Numbered from the stretch's first letter, positions 7,957 to 18,153 are shown. The stretch is DNA of 44,289 nt from Eoetvoesiella caeni (GCF_003315175.1 NZ_QNRQ01000020.1:1-44289); one strand, 5' to 3'. Program-made: numbers and translations. The notes: generated from the sequence alone by a model not told the origin.

Positions 7957-8692
7957 AGCTATCGCCCTGTGTGGCGGCTACGGAGAGATACAGATACTGA
8001 AGCAAGTGTCTGTGGCTTTGAAAACGGGTCAAGTCACTGCGTTCGTTGGAAGTAACGGGGCGGGCAAAACTACATTGATGAAATTGTTGGCCGGCTTGCT
8101 GCCAGCAAGCCAGGGTCAAATTCTTCTGGGCGGCCGTTCGGTTTCCGCCTTGGCTCCTCCGGCACGCCTGGCGCTTGGCCTGTCATTGGTGCCGGAAGGC
8201 CGTATGGTGTTTCCCGACTTGACAGTGGCGGATACTTTGCGGATAGGGGCTTATTTGCCTCAAGCCCGTTCCGGCTGGAAAGATAGGGCCGAACATATGT
8301 ATGAACTCTTTCCACGACTGAAAGAGCGCCGCAATAGCCTCGCGGGGTTTCTGTCTGGCGGCGAGCAGCAGATGCTGGCGCTGGCCAGAGGCCTTATGTC
8401 GAACCCTAGTGTGTTGCTGCTGGACGAGCCGACGTTGGGCCTGGCACCGACCATAGTTGATGAGCTGTTCGAGATTTTGGCCCGGATCCGTGATACTGGT
8501 GTCACCATTGGCCTGGTAGAGCAGAACATTCACGCTGCGTTGAACTTATCGGACTACGCCTATGTGATGGAGGACGGGAAAGTGGCGCTGAGCGGGCCGA
8601 GCGATGAACTACTGGACTCTCCCGCTGTGCGGGCTGCCTACATGGGGGTAGAGGAAGAGATCCCGGTGCAGGAGTCTGGCGTCCGCCTATGA
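7940..8692 (+). CDS. livF: Branched-chain-type ABC transporter ATPase LivF
   Basis: A 250-residue ATPase partner of LivG. Walker A is GSNGAGKTT, the LivF motif is VPEGRMVFPDLTVADTL, the signature is LSGGEQQMLALARGL and Walker B is VLLLDEPTLGLAP. The ATG at 7940 is chosen because GGAGAG at 7928-7933 is a good ribosome site; a TTG at 7925 is a weaker in-frame alternative. It is the last gene of the catabolic operon and is followed by a weak hairpin with a short T run. Confidence 0.93.
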   Translation: MSVQLEAIALCGGYGEIQILKQVSVALKTGQVTAFVGSNGAGKTTLMKLLAGLLPASQGQILLGGRSVSALAPPARLALGLSLVPEGRMVFPDLTVADTLRIGAYLPQARSGWKDRAEHMYELFPRLKERRNSLAGFLSGGEQQMLALARGLMSNPSVLLLDEPTLGLAPTIVDELFEILARIRDTGVTIGLVEQNIHAALNLSDYAYVMEDGKVALSGPSDELLDSPAVRAAYMGVEEEIPVQESGVRL

Positions 8693-8702
8693 CGGGAGCC
8701 GC

Positions 8703-8724
8703 AATGCGCCAGGCATTGGCTTTT
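8703..8724 (+). terminator. Weak candidate terminator after livF
   Basis: AATGC (8703-8707) pairs with GCATT (8713-8717) and is followed by TTTT at 8721-8724. The five-base stem is short, so this is tentative. It lies in the convergent gap between livF and maf. Confidence 0.3.
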
Positions 8725-8763
8725 CCTATGGAGACGCCGGGCCTTACTATGCGAAGAACAGTC

Positions 8764-9357
8764 TCAGGCCAGGCGCTGCAGCAATTGACCCGTTTCGAAT
8801 ATAGGCAGTCCCATAACCCCGCTGTAGCTGCCCGCGATATGCTCGATAAATAGCGCCGCACGCCCTTGTATGCCGTAGCTGCCTGCCTTGCCCATGGGTT
8901 CGCCAGTGGCGCAGTAGGCTTCGATTTCGGCATCCGACAGGCGCTTCATGCGCACGTCGGTCATCGATACTTTCTCGTCCAGGTGTTGGCCGCAAGCCAG
9001 GACAACAGCCGTATGTACGCTATGCGTCGTGCCGGACAGGCGTCTTAGCATTTGCCTTGCGTCGTCGTCATCCACAGGCTTGCCCAGAATGTCGTTGCCA
9101 ATGAAAACTGTAGTGTCTGCGGCAAGCACAGGTTGCTGGGGTAAGGCCTGCGTCGAAATCCATGCCACGGCGCGCAAGGCTTTTTCTTTGGCGGTGCGGC
9201 GCACGTAATCGGCGGGGGACTCGCCCGCAAGGCGGGGCTCGTCTTCACCCGGAGGCGCGGGAACATCCAGCACGGTATGCGCAACGCCCATCTGCAGAAG
9301 AATTTCGTGGCGGCGCGGACTGGCGGATGCCAGATAAATCTTAGTGTGAAATTGCAT
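8764..9357 (-). CDS. maf: Maf-family nucleoside triphosphate pyrophosphatase
   Basis: A 197-residue cytoplasmic enzyme that hydrolyses non-canonical or surplus nucleoside triphosphates (dTTP/UTP type in the YhdE group) to monophosphates. Motifs are SASPRR at residues 11-16, LAADTTVFIG with GKP in the middle, and the KAGSYGIQG loop. These fit the dTTP/UTP class, although the exact specificity is inferred. It is the last gene of the minus-strand housekeeping run. In relatives maf commonly follows rlmH directly, but here pyruvate kinase lies between them. Confidence 0.92.
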   Translation of the reverse strand: MQFHTKIYLASASPRRHEILLQMGVAHTVLDVPAPPGEDEPRLAGESPADYVRRTAKEKALRAVAWISTQALPQQPVLAADTTVFIGNDILGKPVDDDDARQMLRRLSGTTHSVHTAVVLACGQHLDEKVSMTDVRMKRLSDAEIEAYCATGEPMGKAGSYGIQGRAALFIEHIAGSYSGVMGLPIFETGQLLQRLA

Positions 9358-9459
9358 GGTCGTGAAATAGTCGGCTAAGCAGTGTTGCCGGTATTGCGTT
9401 GTTGAAATGTTGTCGTTGAAAGCCGCGCCTGAATGGCACGGTTGAGCCTTACGGCGAGA

Positions 9460-10899
9460 TCAAGTGACCTTCAGTATCCGCATATCATTGGTGCCGCCGG
9501 CCTGGTTGTCGTGTTCGCCCTTGGTCAGGATGACCGAGTCGCCTTTTTCGAGCAGCCCTTGGTCCTTCAGCAGCTTGATGGCTTCGTGGTTGACATCCAG
9601 CACGTTGTGCTTGCTGACATCGAAGGGCACGGTGTAGACGCCGCGGAACATGGCGGCGCGATTCTGGGTATGCGGATGACGGGTGTAGCAGTAGATGGGC
9701 ACGCCGGAGCGTATGCGCGACATGATAAGCGGCGTATGGCCGCTTTCAGTCAGCGCGATGATGGCTTTTACACCGGGGAAGTGATTGGCTGCATACATGG
9801 CCGACAAGGCTATGGTTTCGTCGCGCCGATTGAAGGTTTCGCCCACGCGGTGTTGCGAGCGCGTGGTGCCGGGCTCCTGCTCGGCGCCCACGCAGACGCG
9901 GGCCATGGCGGCAACCGCTTCGACCGGATATTGCCCCGCGGCGCTTTCGGCCGAGAGCATGACTGCGTCGGTGTAGTCGAGCACCGCGTTGGCAACGTCC
10001 GAAACCTCCGCGCGTGTGGGGATTGGGCTGTTTATCATGGACTCCATCATCTGGGTAGCCGTGATGACAAACTTGTTGTGCGTGCGCGCATGCAAGATGA
10101 TGCGTTTTTGTATGCCCACCAGCCGCGCGTCGCCCACCTCAACGCCCAGGTCGCCGCGGGCCACCATGACGCCGTCGCTGGCCTTGATCAGAGAGTCCAG
10201 CGCTTCGTCGTCGCTGACCGCTTCGGCACGTTCGATTTTCGCGACTATCCAGGCCTTGCTGCCTGCCGCCCGCACCAGCTTGCGTGCTTCTTCGATATCG
10301 TGGCCGTAGCGCGGAAAGGACACCGCAACGTAATCGAGGTCAAGTTCGGCGATGACGCCGATGTCGGCTTTGTCCTTGTCGGTAAGGCTGGGCGCGGAAA
10401 TGCCGCCGCCACGCCGATTTATGCCTTTGTTGTTCGACAGCGGGCCGCCCACGGAAACCGTGGTGTGCACGGCATGGGCTTCGACTTCATCGACCGTCAG
10501 CACTACCCGGCCATCATCCAGCAATAGCTCGTCGCCCGGATGGCAATCAGCCACCAGGCTGGGGTAGTCGATACCGACTATGGTGTTGTCGCCGGCGTCC
10601 AGCGGGTGGGTATTGGAAAGCGTGAAGCGGTCTCCCTCGACCAGCGTGACGGGCGACTGCGCGAACTTGGCAATGCGTATTTTGGGCCCTTGCAGATCGC
10701 CCATGATGGCTACAAACTTGTGATGCTTGGCGGCCAACTCGCGTACCAGGCGCGTGCTTTTGCGATGGTCGTCGGCGCTTCCGTGCGAGAAGTTAAGGCG
10801 GGCTACATTCATGCCGGCCAGGATGAGCTTTTCAATGACTGCTGGGGTGGAGCTGGCCGGACCCAGTGTGGCAACGATTTTAGTGCGGCGTGTGGTCAT
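9460..10899 (-). CDS. pyk: Pyruvate kinase
   Basis: A 479-residue enzyme converting phosphoenolpyruvate and ADP to pyruvate and ATP, the last step of glycolysis. TKIVATLGPASS at the N-terminus, MNVARLNFSHG, GDLQGPKIRI, the active-site segment VMVARGDLGVEVG and TATQMMESMI are all present. A C-terminal allosteric domain (from about residue 350) is complete. It ends about 100 bases from the maf start and begins 29 bases beyond the rlmH stop. Length is normal for bacterial enzymes, and nothing indicates inactivation. Confidence 0.96.
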   Translation of the reverse strand: MTTRRTKIVATLGPASSTPAVIEKLILAGMNVARLNFSHGSADDHRKSTRLVRELAAKHHKFVAIMGDLQGPKIRIAKFAQSPVTLVEGDRFTLSNTHPLDAGDNTIVGIDYPSLVADCHPGDELLLDDGRVVLTVDEVEAHAVHTTVSVGGPLSNNKGINRRGGGISAPSLTDKDKADIGVIAELDLDYVAVSFPRYGHDIEEARKLVRAAGSKAWIVAKIERAEAVSDDEALDSLIKASDGVMVARGDLGVEVGDARLVGIQKRIILHARTHNKFVITATQMMESMINSPIPTRAEVSDVANAVLDYTDAVMLSAESAAGQYPVEAVAAMARVCVGAEQEPGTTRSQHRVGETFNRRDETIALSAMYAANHFPGVKAIIALTESGHTPLIMSRIRSGVPIYCYTRHPHTQNRAAMFRGVYTVPFDVSKHNVLDVNHEAIKLLKDQGLLEKGDSVILTKGEHDNQAGGTNDMRILKVT

Positions 10900-10928
10900 G
10901 GGTTGGCAGATCTCCGGCGTTACGCCTT

Positions 10929-11399
10929 TCAGGCGCGGTGGTAGGGATGATTAGTCATGATAGCCCACGCCCTGTATAGTTGTTCGGCCAATACAACTCG
11001 AACCATGGGGTGGGGCAGGGTCAATGAAGAAAGCCGTATCAGCTTGCGGCAATTGCGTTTCAATTCGGCGTCCAGGCCATCGGGGCCGCCCACCAGAAAC
11101 ACCACATCCTGGCCTCCAGAGCGCCAGGCTTCCAATTCTTGTGAAAGAGCCATGGTGGTCAGGTCTTTGCCATGTTCGTCCAGGGCGATGGTCAGGGCAT
11201 GGCCGGGGATGGCCGCCTCGATGCGCTTGGCTTCCGCGGCCATCATCTGGGCAGGGGTTTTGCCGCTGGTGCGAGGTTCCGGCTTGATTTCTTTTAATTC
11301 GAGGGCGCAATCGGCGGGAAGCCGTTTGGCGTAGTCTTGCCACGCCTGTTCTACCCAGGATGGCATGCGTTGGCCGACGGCGATGACAATAAGCTTCAT
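10929..11399 (-). CDS. rlmH: 23S rRNA pseudouridine-1915 N3-methyltransferase RlmH
   Basis: A 156-residue SPOUT-fold methyltransferase that uses S-adenosylmethionine to methylate pseudouridine 1915 in helix 69 of 23S rRNA. The knot motif FLVGGPDGL, the segment [19 protein letters not shown] and the C-terminal YHRA ending are characteristic. It is preceded by rsfS with a 27-base gap, a widely conserved pair affecting ribosome function. Confidence 0.96.
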   Translation of the reverse strand: MKLIVIAVGQRMPSWVEQAWQDYAKRLPADCALELKEIKPEPRTSGKTPAQMMAAEAKRIEAAIPGHALTIALDEHGKDLTTMALSQELEAWRSGGQDVVFLVGGPDGLDAELKRNCRKLIRLSSLTLPHPMVRVVLAEQLYRAWAIMTNHPYHRA

Positions 11400-11426
11400 G
11401 CGCCGGCCTGTCGGGCGGGAGTGGGC

Positions 11427-11831
11427 TCAGTCGTTGTCGCCGTCATCGAAATCGTAGGTTTCGGTAATGACGGGCTGGGTGGACTGCGGCAGCAGCTTGA
11501 CGCGCACGGGTTTGTCGCCCCAAATTTCTTCGAGGTTGTAATACAGGCGGATCGACGGTTGCATGCAGTGCACGACAATATCGCCCAGGTCCACCAGCAC
11601 CCATTCCCCGGTGTCTTCGCCTTCGTGGGCGACGATGGGGATTTTGTGCTTGCGGACAGTGTCGATAACGCTGGAAGCCAGCGACCTGGTTTGCCGGTTG
11701 GAGGTTCCGCTGGCAATGATCACCCTGTCGAACAGGCTGGTGATGTGCGAGGTGTTGAAGACTTTGATGTCTTGTGCCTTGACGTCTTCGAGGGCATCGA
11801 GAACGAGGCGCTGCAGTTTTGTAATTTCCAT
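11427..11831 (-). CDS. rsfS: Ribosomal silencing factor RsfS
   Basis: A 134-residue member of the RsfS/Iojap (DUF143) family. It binds ribosomal protein L14 on the large subunit and blocks subunit joining during starvation. The family core DRVIIASGTSNRQTRSLA and GEWVLVDLGDIVVHCM are intact. The acidic tail (YDFDDGDND) is longer than in E. coli. The ATG ending at 11831 is chosen because homology begins there; the reading frame continues upstream into nadD territory without family features. It lies 23 bases after nadD. Confidence 0.95.
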   Translation of the reverse strand: MEITKLQRLVLDALEDVKAQDIKVFNTSHITSLFDRVIIASGTSNRQTRSLASSVIDTVRKHKIPIVAHEGEDTGEWVLVDLGDIVVHCMQPSIRLYYNLEEIWGDKPVRVKLLPQSTQPVITETYDFDDGDND

Positions 11832-11854
11832 AGTCTTAACTATACCTTGAGACG

Positions 11855-12460
11855 CTATGCGGCAGTAGCCCGATAAAGGCCATGTTGCCGAATATATTGA
11901 GTTACGGCGCTGTCCAGCAAACCGTCCACGGCCAGTCCCTGCGCCAGCCGGCGGCGGATGTCGGAGGCGGAGACCGGGCTTGCTTCGAATGGAAGATGGA
12001 CCAGGCTCTTTCCGGCCTGCTCCAGAATTTGTTGCAGCGGGCCAGGCGCCTGGGTGTCGTCGCCCGGGCGTTCGGCAACGGCCAGGTGGACGCGCCGTGC
12101 GATGTCTTGCCAACGGTGCCATGAGCAAAAGTTGGCGAGCTGGTCGGATCCCAGTATCCAGAAGTACTCGGCGCCTTGCGGCAGCTGTTCGAGCGTGTCT
12201 ATGGTGTAGGTCTTGCCGCCGCGTTCGATTTCAAGAGGATTGATGCACAGGCCGGGTTTGGCGGCAATGGCAAGTTTCAGCATGGCCAGCCGATGCTCGG
12301 GGCTGGCAGCCAAGGCTTGCCTTTGCCATGGATTGGCGGCTGGAATGAGCTGCACTTCGTCCAGGGCCAGATGCTTGCGGGCGGTTTCGGCCAGGGCAAT
12401 ATGGACCAAGTGCACGGGATCGAAGCTGCCGCCCAGCAGGCCGATTCTTTTTATACCCAT
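11855..12460 (-). CDS. nadD: Nicotinate-nucleotide adenylyltransferase
   Basis: A 201-residue enzyme that joins nicotinate mononucleotide and ATP to deamido-NAD in NAD synthesis. [11 protein letters not shown] at residues 10-20 is the nucleotidyltransferase signature. The usual HxGH reads H17-L-V-H20, so valine replaces the glycine. [12 protein letters not shown] near the C-terminus is the second ATP-binding motif. The start overlaps the hemF stop by 10 bases, which suggests coupling. The identification rests on motif pattern, length and neighbours (rsfS downstream). Confidence 0.95.
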   Translation of the reverse strand: MGIKRIGLLGGSFDPVHLVHIALAETARKHLALDEVQLIPAANPWQRQALAASPEHRLAMLKLAIAAKPGLCINPLEIERGGKTYTIDTLEQLPQGAEYFWILGSDQLANFCSWHRWQDIARRVHLAVAERPGDDTQAPGPLQQILEQAGKSLVHLPFEASPVSASDIRRRLAQGLAVDGLLDSAVTQYIRQHGLYRATAA

Positions 12461-13359
12461 TGCCGGGGTTTTAAAAAATCGGCTAATTCGGCTTCTGCTG
12501 TATTTTCAGCCGGGGCCCAGTTATAGCGCCAGGCCGCCATGGGCGGCATCGACAGCAAAATGGATTCGGTGCGCCCGCCCGATTGCAGTCCGAACAAGGT
12601 GCCCCGGTCGAAGACCAGGTTGAACTCAACGTAACGGCCGCGGCGATAGGCCTGGAAGTCGCGCTGCTGTTCGCCATATTGCATGGCCCGTCGTTTCTCG
12701 ACGATGGGCATATAGGCGCCCAGGAAGCTGTCGCCGACCGAGCGTACCAGGTCGAAGCTGTGGTCGAAGCCGCCTTCGTTCAGGTCATCGAAGAAAATGC
12801 CGCCAATCCCGCGGGTTTCGTTGCGGTGCTTAAGGAAAAAATACTCGTCGCACCATTTTTTATAGGCCGGATATTTATCCGGCCCGAACGGCGCGAGGGC
12901 ATCGTGGCAAGACTGGTGGAAATGGCGGGCGTCTTCTTCAAACGGGTAGTAGGGCGTCAGATCCAGGCCCCCGCCAAACCAGAATACGTCATCGGTATCG
13001 GAGTTTTCCGGGGCTCGCGCCACGAACAGACGCACATTCATGTGCACAGTCGGAATATACGGGCTGCGGGGGTGCAGCACCATGGAAACCCCCATGGCTT
13101 CCCATGCCCTGCCGGCAAGCTCCGGGCGATGGGCGCTGGCCGAAGGCGGCAGCGTCTTGCCTTTGACATGGCTGAACAGTACGCCGGCCCGTTCGAACAG
13201 CGGGCCGCCCTCGATCAGGCGCGAGATGCCGCCGCCGCCTTCATCGCGTTCCCAGTGGTCGGTCTGGAAGGGCGTGCCGTCGGCTTGTTCAAGCGCGGCC
13301 ACGATGCGGGTCTGCAAATCCAGAAAGTAGTCGTAAGCGGAAGAAATAGGTACAACCAT
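12451..13359 (-). CDS. hemF: Oxygen-dependent coproporphyrinogen III oxidase
   Basis: A 302-residue haem-synthesis enzyme that oxidatively decarboxylates coproporphyrinogen III to protoporphyrinogen IX using O2. Strong family blocks are [46 protein letters not shown] (split here for length: the RGIGG and FFDDLN cores) and the C-terminal [13 protein letters not shown]. Its presence fits an aerobic lifestyle. It lies between purD and nadD in the minus-strand operon, 37 bases after purD. Confidence 0.96.
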   Translation of the reverse strand: MVVPISSAYDYFLDLQTRIVAALEQADGTPFQTDHWERDEGGGGISRLIEGGPLFERAGVLFSHVKGKTLPPSASAHRPELAGRAWEAMGVSMVLHPRSPYIPTVHMNVRLFVARAPENSDTDDVFWFGGGLDLTPYYPFEEDARHFHQSCHDALAPFGPDKYPAYKKWCDEYFFLKHRNETRGIGGIFFDDLNEGGFDHSFDLVRSVGDSFLGAYMPIVEKRRAMQYGEQQRDFQAYRRGRYVEFNLVFDRGTLFGLQSGGRTESILLSMPPMAAWRYNWAPAENTAEAELADFLKPRQWV

Positions 13360-13396
13360 ATAAGGCTAGCTCCTGTAGACCGGCATTAGCGGCCGG

Positions 13397-14692
13397 TCAG
13401 GAAGATGTCTCCCCTGAAGAAAGGGCGCGCCACCCGATATCGGACCGGTATTGGCGGCCTTCGAACTGAATCCGCTGCACCGTTTGATAGGCCGTGGCCT
13501 GGGCCCGCTTGACGGAATCGCCCAGTGCGGTCACGCACAGGACGCGGCCGCCGGCGGTTTTGACCACGCCGTCCTCTAGCCGGGTTCCGGCATGGAAAAC
13601 GGCGCATTCCTCGGTGTTTTTGCCCAGGCCGGTAATGGCGTCGCCGGTACGCGGCGTGTCGGGATAGTTCTGCGCGGCAATGACCACACCCAGGGCCGTA
13701 CGCCGGTCCCAGGTGATGCTGGCCTGCTCGAGCGTACCGTTGACGGCGTGCTCGAATACCTCGGTCAGGTCGCTTTTGACACGCATCATGATGGGCTGGG
13801 TTTCCGGGTCGCCCATGCGGCAGTTGTATTCAAGCACCTTGAGCGGGCGGCTGGCATCGGGGCCGTCGCCTATCATCAGGCCGGCATAGAGGAAGCCGGT
13901 GTAGGGATGGCCGTCTTTGGCCATGCCTTGCAGCGTGGGCTGGATGACTTCGCGCATGATGCGGTTGTGCAGCGTCGGCGTAACGATGGGCGCCGGCGAA
14001 TAGGCGCCCATGCCGCCTGTATTGGGGCCTTGGTCGTGGTCGAGCAGCCGCTTGTGGTCCTGGCTGGTGGCCAGAACCAATACCTGCTGGCCGTCGCACA
14101 TGACCATGAAGCTGGCTTCTTCGCCCTGCAGGCATTCTTCGATGACGACGCGCGCGCCGGCGGCTCCCAGCGAGCCGTCGCCCAGCATCTTGTCGATGGC
14201 CTCGTGCGCTTCTTGCACGCTGGCCGCCACGACCACGCCTTTGCCGGCGGCCAGGCCGTCGGCCTTGACGACGATGGGCGCGCCTTGTTCGCTGATATAG
14301 GACTTGGCCAGGACTGGGTCGGTAAAGGTCTGGTAGGTCGCCGTCGGAATGTGGTGGCGAACCATGAAGGCCTTGGCGTAGTCCTTGGAGCTTTCCAGTT
14401 GGGCGGCTTTTTGGGTCGGCCCGAATATTTTCAGGCCGGCTGCACGAAATGCGTCGACAATGCCCGCCGCCAGAGGCGCTTCGGGGCCGACGACGGTGTA
14501 GGCGATACCTTCTTTCTTGGCAAAGGCGATAAGTTCGCCGGCATCGGTAAGCGCGACATTTTCGAGCTGTGCTGTGGTGGCGGTGCCGCCGTTGCCGGGC
14601 GCGACGTACACTTTCTGAATACGCTCGGACTGGGCCAGACGCCAGGCCAGGGCATGTTCGCGACCGCCGTTGCCAATAACAAGAAGTTTCAT
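13397..14692 (-). CDS. purD: Phosphoribosylamine-glycine ligase
   Basis: A 431-residue ATP-grasp enzyme making glycinamide ribonucleotide in purine synthesis. The N-terminal GNGGREHALAW is the family start. VVKADGLAAGKGVVVA is the ATP-grasp lid region, and NCRMGDPETQPIMMR is the PurD signature. Length is normal. It lies between yebC and hemF. A long open frame on the opposite strand is a shadow produced by codon composition. Confidence 0.97.
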   Translation of the reverse strand: MKLLVIGNGGREHALAWRLAQSERIQKVYVAPGNGGTATTAQLENVALTDAGELIAFAKKEGIAYTVVGPEAPLAAGIVDAFRAAGLKIFGPTQKAAQLESSKDYAKAFMVRHHIPTATYQTFTDPVLAKSYISEQGAPIVVKADGLAAGKGVVVAASVQEAHEAIDKMLGDGSLGAAGARVVIEECLQGEEASFMVMCDGQQVLVLATSQDHKRLLDHDQGPNTGGMGAYSPAPIVTPTLHNRIMREVIQPTLQGMAKDGHPYTGFLYAGLMIGDGPDASRPLKVLEYNCRMGDPETQPIMMRVKSDLTEVFEHAVNGTLEQASITWDRRTALGVVIAAQNYPDTPRTGDAITGLGKNTEECAVFHAGTRLEDGVVKTAGGRVLCVTALGDSVKRAQATAYQTVQRIQFEGRQYRSDIGWRALSSGETSS

Positions 14693-14783
14693 AGTGGTGA
14701 TGGTAATTAGTACTGTTACTTTAAAGCTTGGACAAGAAAAGCGAGTTGATGCAGATCAACCCGCGCGGGACGAGCTGGAAACT

Positions 14784-15515
14784 TTATTCCACTTCGTCAA
14801 GGACGGCGGTGGTGAAAACCTCCTGGACGTCGTCCAGGCTTTCCAGCACGTCGAGCATTTTTTGCATTTTTATTGCGTCATCGCCGGTAAGTTCGGTTTC
14901 GTTCAGCGGCTTCATGGTAATGGCTTGCACTTCGGGAACCAGCCCAGCCTTTTCGAAGGCGGCCTTGACGGCGGCGTAATCGGTGGGCGGGCAGGTGACT
15001 TCGACGACGCCCTCGTCGTCGGTTTGTATATCGTCGGCGCCTGCGTCCAGGGCGATTTCCATGACCTGTTCTTCAGAAGTGCCCGGGGCGAAAATGAATT
15101 GCCCGCAGTGCTTGAACATGAAGGCCACCGAACCTTCCTGGCCCATATTGCCGCCATGCTTGGAAAAAGCGTGGCGCACTTCAGCCACGGTGCGCATGCG
15201 GTTGTCGGTCATGCAGTCCACTACGACAGCCGCGCCGTTGGGGCCATAGCCTTCGTAGCGGATCTCTTCGTAGTTGGCGCCGTCGGCTCCGCCCGCGCCG
15301 CGGGTGATGGCGCGCTGGACGTTGTCTTTGGGCATATTGGCGGCCGTGGCTTTGTCCCAGGCCAGGCGCAGACGCGGGTTGGAGTCTGGGTCGGCTCCGC
15401 CCGCGCGCGCGGCGACGGTGATTTCACGAATGATTTTTGTCCAGAGCTTGCCGCGTTTGGCATCTTGGCGACCCTTGCGGTGCTGGATATTCGCCCACTT
15501 ACTATGACCGGCCAT
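14784..15515 (-). CDS. yebC: YebC/TACO1-family protein (translation or transcription factor)
   Basis: A 243-residue cytoplasmic protein of the YebC/PmpR family. Members were first described as DNA-binding regulators and more recently as ribosome-associated factors that relieve stalling. The invariant start [18 protein letters not shown], the loop [20 protein letters not shown] (20 residues) and a negatively charged C-terminal domain are clear. It is the first gene of the minus-strand run and is divergent from the YjgR-type ATPase gene. Confidence 0.95.
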   Translation of the reverse strand: MAGHSKWANIQHRKGRQDAKRGKLWTKIIREITVAARAGGADPDSNPRLRLAWDKATAANMPKDNVQRAITRGAGGADGANYEEIRYEGYGPNGAAVVVDCMTDNRMRTVAEVRHAFSKHGGNMGQEGSVAFMFKHCGQFIFAPGTSEEQVMEIALDAGADDIQTDDEGVVEVTCPPTDYAAVKAAFEKAGLVPEVQAITMKPLNETELTGDDAIKMQKMLDVLESLDDVQEVFTTAVLDEVE

Positions 15516-15623
15516 AACAATGTCTTAAATTAAGGGAAAGAACGTAAGTTTAACGCGTGCAGAGCCGGGAGCATCGAATTACACTTGGAATACGTCGTAT
15601 TGTGCGCAACGAAAAGGAAAAAA

Positions 15624-17126
15624 ATGGCCGATCCCATTATTGTCGCTAAAAACTCCAGTACTGAAATCGTCTTTTTACCCGAGTTGGCCAACCGGCATGG
15701 CTGCATTACCGGCGCAACCGGTACGGGCAAGACTGTAACTTTGCAGGTTCTTGCGCAGGCATTCTCGCGCTTGGGAACGCCGGTCTTCATGGCTGATGTC
15801 AAGGGCGACCTGAGCGGCATTTCCCAGGCAGGCCAATCCAGCCCGAAACTGCAAGAAAGGCTGACCAAACTGGGCTTGCCCGAGCCGGTATGGGGAGGCT
15901 GCCCGGTTACATTTTGGGACGTGTTCGGCGAACAAGGGCACCCCGTGCGTGCAACGGTGTCCGACATGGGGCCGCTGTTGCTTTCGCGCATGCTTGAACT
16001 CAACGATACCCAGGAAGGGGTATTGGCGCTGGTGTTCAAGGTGGCGGACGACGAAGGCCAGCTTATCCTGGACCTGAAGGATTTGCGCGCCATGCTGCAG
16101 AATGTGGCCGATCGCGCCGCCGAGTTGCGCACGCGCTATGGCAATGTTTCCTCCGCCTCTATCGGCGCCATTCAGCGCAGCCTGCTGCAACTGGAAAGCC
16201 AGGGCGCCGACAAGTTCTTCGGCGAGCCCATGCTAAGCGTGCACGACCTGATCCGCTGCAACGAAAACGGCCAGGGCATGGTCAATATTCTTGCCGCCGA
16301 CAAACTGATGCAGTCCCCGCGCCTGTATGCTGTCTTTCTGCTGTGGATGCTGGCCGACCTGTACGAGACCTTGCCCGAGGTGGGCGACCTTGAAAAGCCA
16401 AAATTCGTCTTCTTTTTCGATGAAGCGCATTTGCTGTTTGCCGACGCGCCCAAGGCCTTGCAGGAAAAAATCGAACAGGTAGTGCGCCTGGTGCGCTCCA
16501 AAGGGGTAGGGGTTTATTTCGTAACCCAGAATCCGCTGGACATTCCTGAAACGGTGTTGGGCCAGTTGGGCAACCGTGTGCAGCATGCCCTGCGCGCGTT
16601 TACGCCGCGCGACCAGAAGGCCGTGAAGACCGCGGCGCAAACCATGCGCCCGAATCCGGACCTGGATATCGAGGCGGCCATTACCGAGCTTGGAGTAGGC
16701 GAAGCTCTGGTTTCCATGCTTGACGCCAAGGGACGGCCTTCGATCACCCAGCGTGCCTGGATGCTGGCTCCCGGCAGCCGCATTGGCCCGGCCACCGAGA
16801 GCGAGCGCCAGGCGTTGCGGGCGGCGTCTTTGTTGGGCGGCAAGTACGAACAGACCATCGACCGCGAATCCGCCTACGAGGTATTGCTGCGGCGCACCGA
16901 GGGCGGCGGGCAGCCGGCGCAAGGCGGTGCGCCGCAGGCCGGCAAAGAAGCCGCGCCCGCCGGAGACGGGCTGATGGGGGCGGTCAACGACTTTCTTTTC
17001 GGGTCCACCGGCCCGCGCGGCGGCAAGCGCGAGGGCGTCGTTCAACAAGTTGCCAAAAGCATGGTGCGGCGTACCGCTACGCAGTTGTTGCGCGGGGTAC
17101 TGGGCTCGTTGACCAGCCGTCGTTGA
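15624..17126 (+). CDS. YjgR-type (DUF853) HerA-like ATPase
   Basis: A 500-residue P-loop ATPase of the DUF853 family, related to HerA/FtsK translocases and equal in length to E. coli YjgR. Walker A GATGTGKT lies at residues 30-37 and Walker [13 protein letters not shown] at 261-272. The C-terminal part holds [20 protein letters not shown], typical of the family, then a low-complexity linker and a basic tail. Biological function is poorly known; nucleic-acid translocation is only inferred from the fold. The ATG at 15624 follows GAAAAGGAAA. It is followed after 28 bases by the quinone oxidoreductase gene, so the two may be co-transcribed. Confidence 0.93.
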   Translation: MADPIIVAKNSSTEIVFLPELANRHGCITGATGTGKTVTLQVLAQAFSRLGTPVFMADVKGDLSGISQAGQSSPKLQERLTKLGLPEPVWGGCPVTFWDVFGEQGHPVRATVSDMGPLLLSRMLELNDTQEGVLALVFKVADDEGQLILDLKDLRAMLQNVADRAAELRTRYGNVSSASIGAIQRSLLQLESQGADKFFGEPMLSVHDLIRCNENGQGMVNILAADKLMQSPRLYAVFLLWMLADLYETLPEVGDLEKPKFVFFFDEAHLLFADAPKALQEKIEQVVRLVRSKGVGVYFVTQNPLDIPETVLGQLGNRVQHALRAFTPRDQKAVKTAAQTMRPNPDLDIEAAITELGVGEALVSMLDAKGRPSITQRAWMLAPGSRIGPATESERQALRAASLLGGKYEQTIDRESAYEVLLRRTEGGGQPAQGGAPQAGKEAAPAGDGLMGAVNDFLFGSTGPRGGKREGVVQQVAKSMVRRTATQLLRGVLGSLTSRR

Positions 17127-17154
17127 TTAACACAGCAGCAATCAGGAGCTTATT

Positions 17155-18141
17155 GTGACTCAGCAAGTAAAGGCCATACGCATCGAGGCGAACGGCGGAC
17201 CGGAAGCCATGAAGCTTGCGATGGTGGACTTACCGCCGCCCGGAACAGACGAAGTCACCATCCGGCAGAAGGCCGTGGGCTTGAACTTCATCGACATCTA
17301 TTTCCGCAGCGGCTTGTACAAACAATCCTTGCCCCATGGGCTGGGATGCGAAGCCTCCGGCATCGTCGAAGCGGTAGGCGCCAATGTACGACATCTTAAG
17401 GTTGGCGACCGCGTGGCCTACGGCCAGAGCCCGTTGGGCGCCTATGCCGAAGCCCGCAACGTGCCGGCGAACTTCGTCGTCAAGTTGCCCTCGGCGATCA
17501 GCTTTGAAGAAGGCGCGGCCATCATGCTAAAAGGCCTGACGGCCCAGTACCTGCTGCGCCAGACTTATCGTCTGCAAGGCGGCGAAACCATCTTGTTCCA
17601 TGCCGCCGCCGGCGGCGTGGGCTTGATTGCCTGCCAGTGGGCCAAAGCTCTGGGAGTCAAGGTTATTGGTACGACGTCCAGCCCCGAAAAGGCGGCCCTG
17701 GCCAAGGCCAATGGCGCTTGGGAAGTCATCGACTACACGCGCGAGAACGTCGCCGAGCGCGTATTGGAGCTCACCGGGGGAAACAAGGTTCCTGTCGTCT
17801 ACGACAGCGTCGGCAAAGACACCTGGCTTACTTCACTGGACTGCCTGCAACCGCGCGGGCTGATGGTCAGTTTCGGCAATGCTTCGGGTCCGGTCGACGG
17901 CGTCAGCCTGGGTATTCTGGCAAGCAAGGGGTCGCTGTATGTCACTCGCCCTATGCTGGGCGACCATGTGGCGACACAGGAAAAAATGGCCGCGGCGGCC
18001 GGCGAACTGTTCGACATGATTATCGCCAAGAACATCAAAGTGCATATCGGCCAGCGCTTTCCTTTGCACGAGGCCGGCAAGGCGCACGCGGCGCTGGCAG
18101 GGCGCCAGACGCGGGGCGCTACGATCTTGACGCTGGATTGA
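17155..18141 (+). CDS. NADPH:quinone oxidoreductase (zeta-crystallin type)
   Basis: A 328-residue member of the medium-chain dehydrogenase/reductase superfamily, QOR branch. It reduces quinones with NADPH. GLGCEASGIVEAVG is near residue 62 and the nucleotide-binding AAAGGVG lies at 150-156. The catalytic and structural zinc ligands of alcohol dehydrogenases are absent, as expected for this branch. The start is GTG at 17155, supported by AGGAG at 17144-17148 (6-base spacing). It is followed by a clear terminator. Confidence 0.93.
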   Translation: MTQQVKAIRIEANGGPEAMKLAMVDLPPPGTDEVTIRQKAVGLNFIDIYFRSGLYKQSLPHGLGCEASGIVEAVGANVRHLKVGDRVAYGQSPLGAYAEARNVPANFVVKLPSAISFEEGAAIMLKGLTAQYLLRQTYRLQGGETILFHAAAGGVGLIACQWAKALGVKVIGTTSSPEKAALAKANGAWEVIDYTRENVAERVLELTGGNKVPVVYDSVGKDTWLTSLDCLQPRGLMVSFGNASGPVDGVSLGILASKGSLYVTRPMLGDHVATQEKMAAAAGELFDMIIAKNIKVHIGQRFPLHEAGKAHAALAGRQTRGATILTLD

Positions 18142-18153
18142 CCAACCGCAGCA

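Noticed and set aside
9433-10527. 364-codon plus-strand frame opposite pyk
   Set aside because: Shadow of pyruvate kinase; its sequence has no domain pattern.
13592-14710. Long plus-strand frame opposite purD
   Set aside because: Low-quality shadow of a GC-rich coding strand; purD on the minus strand is complete with all motifs.
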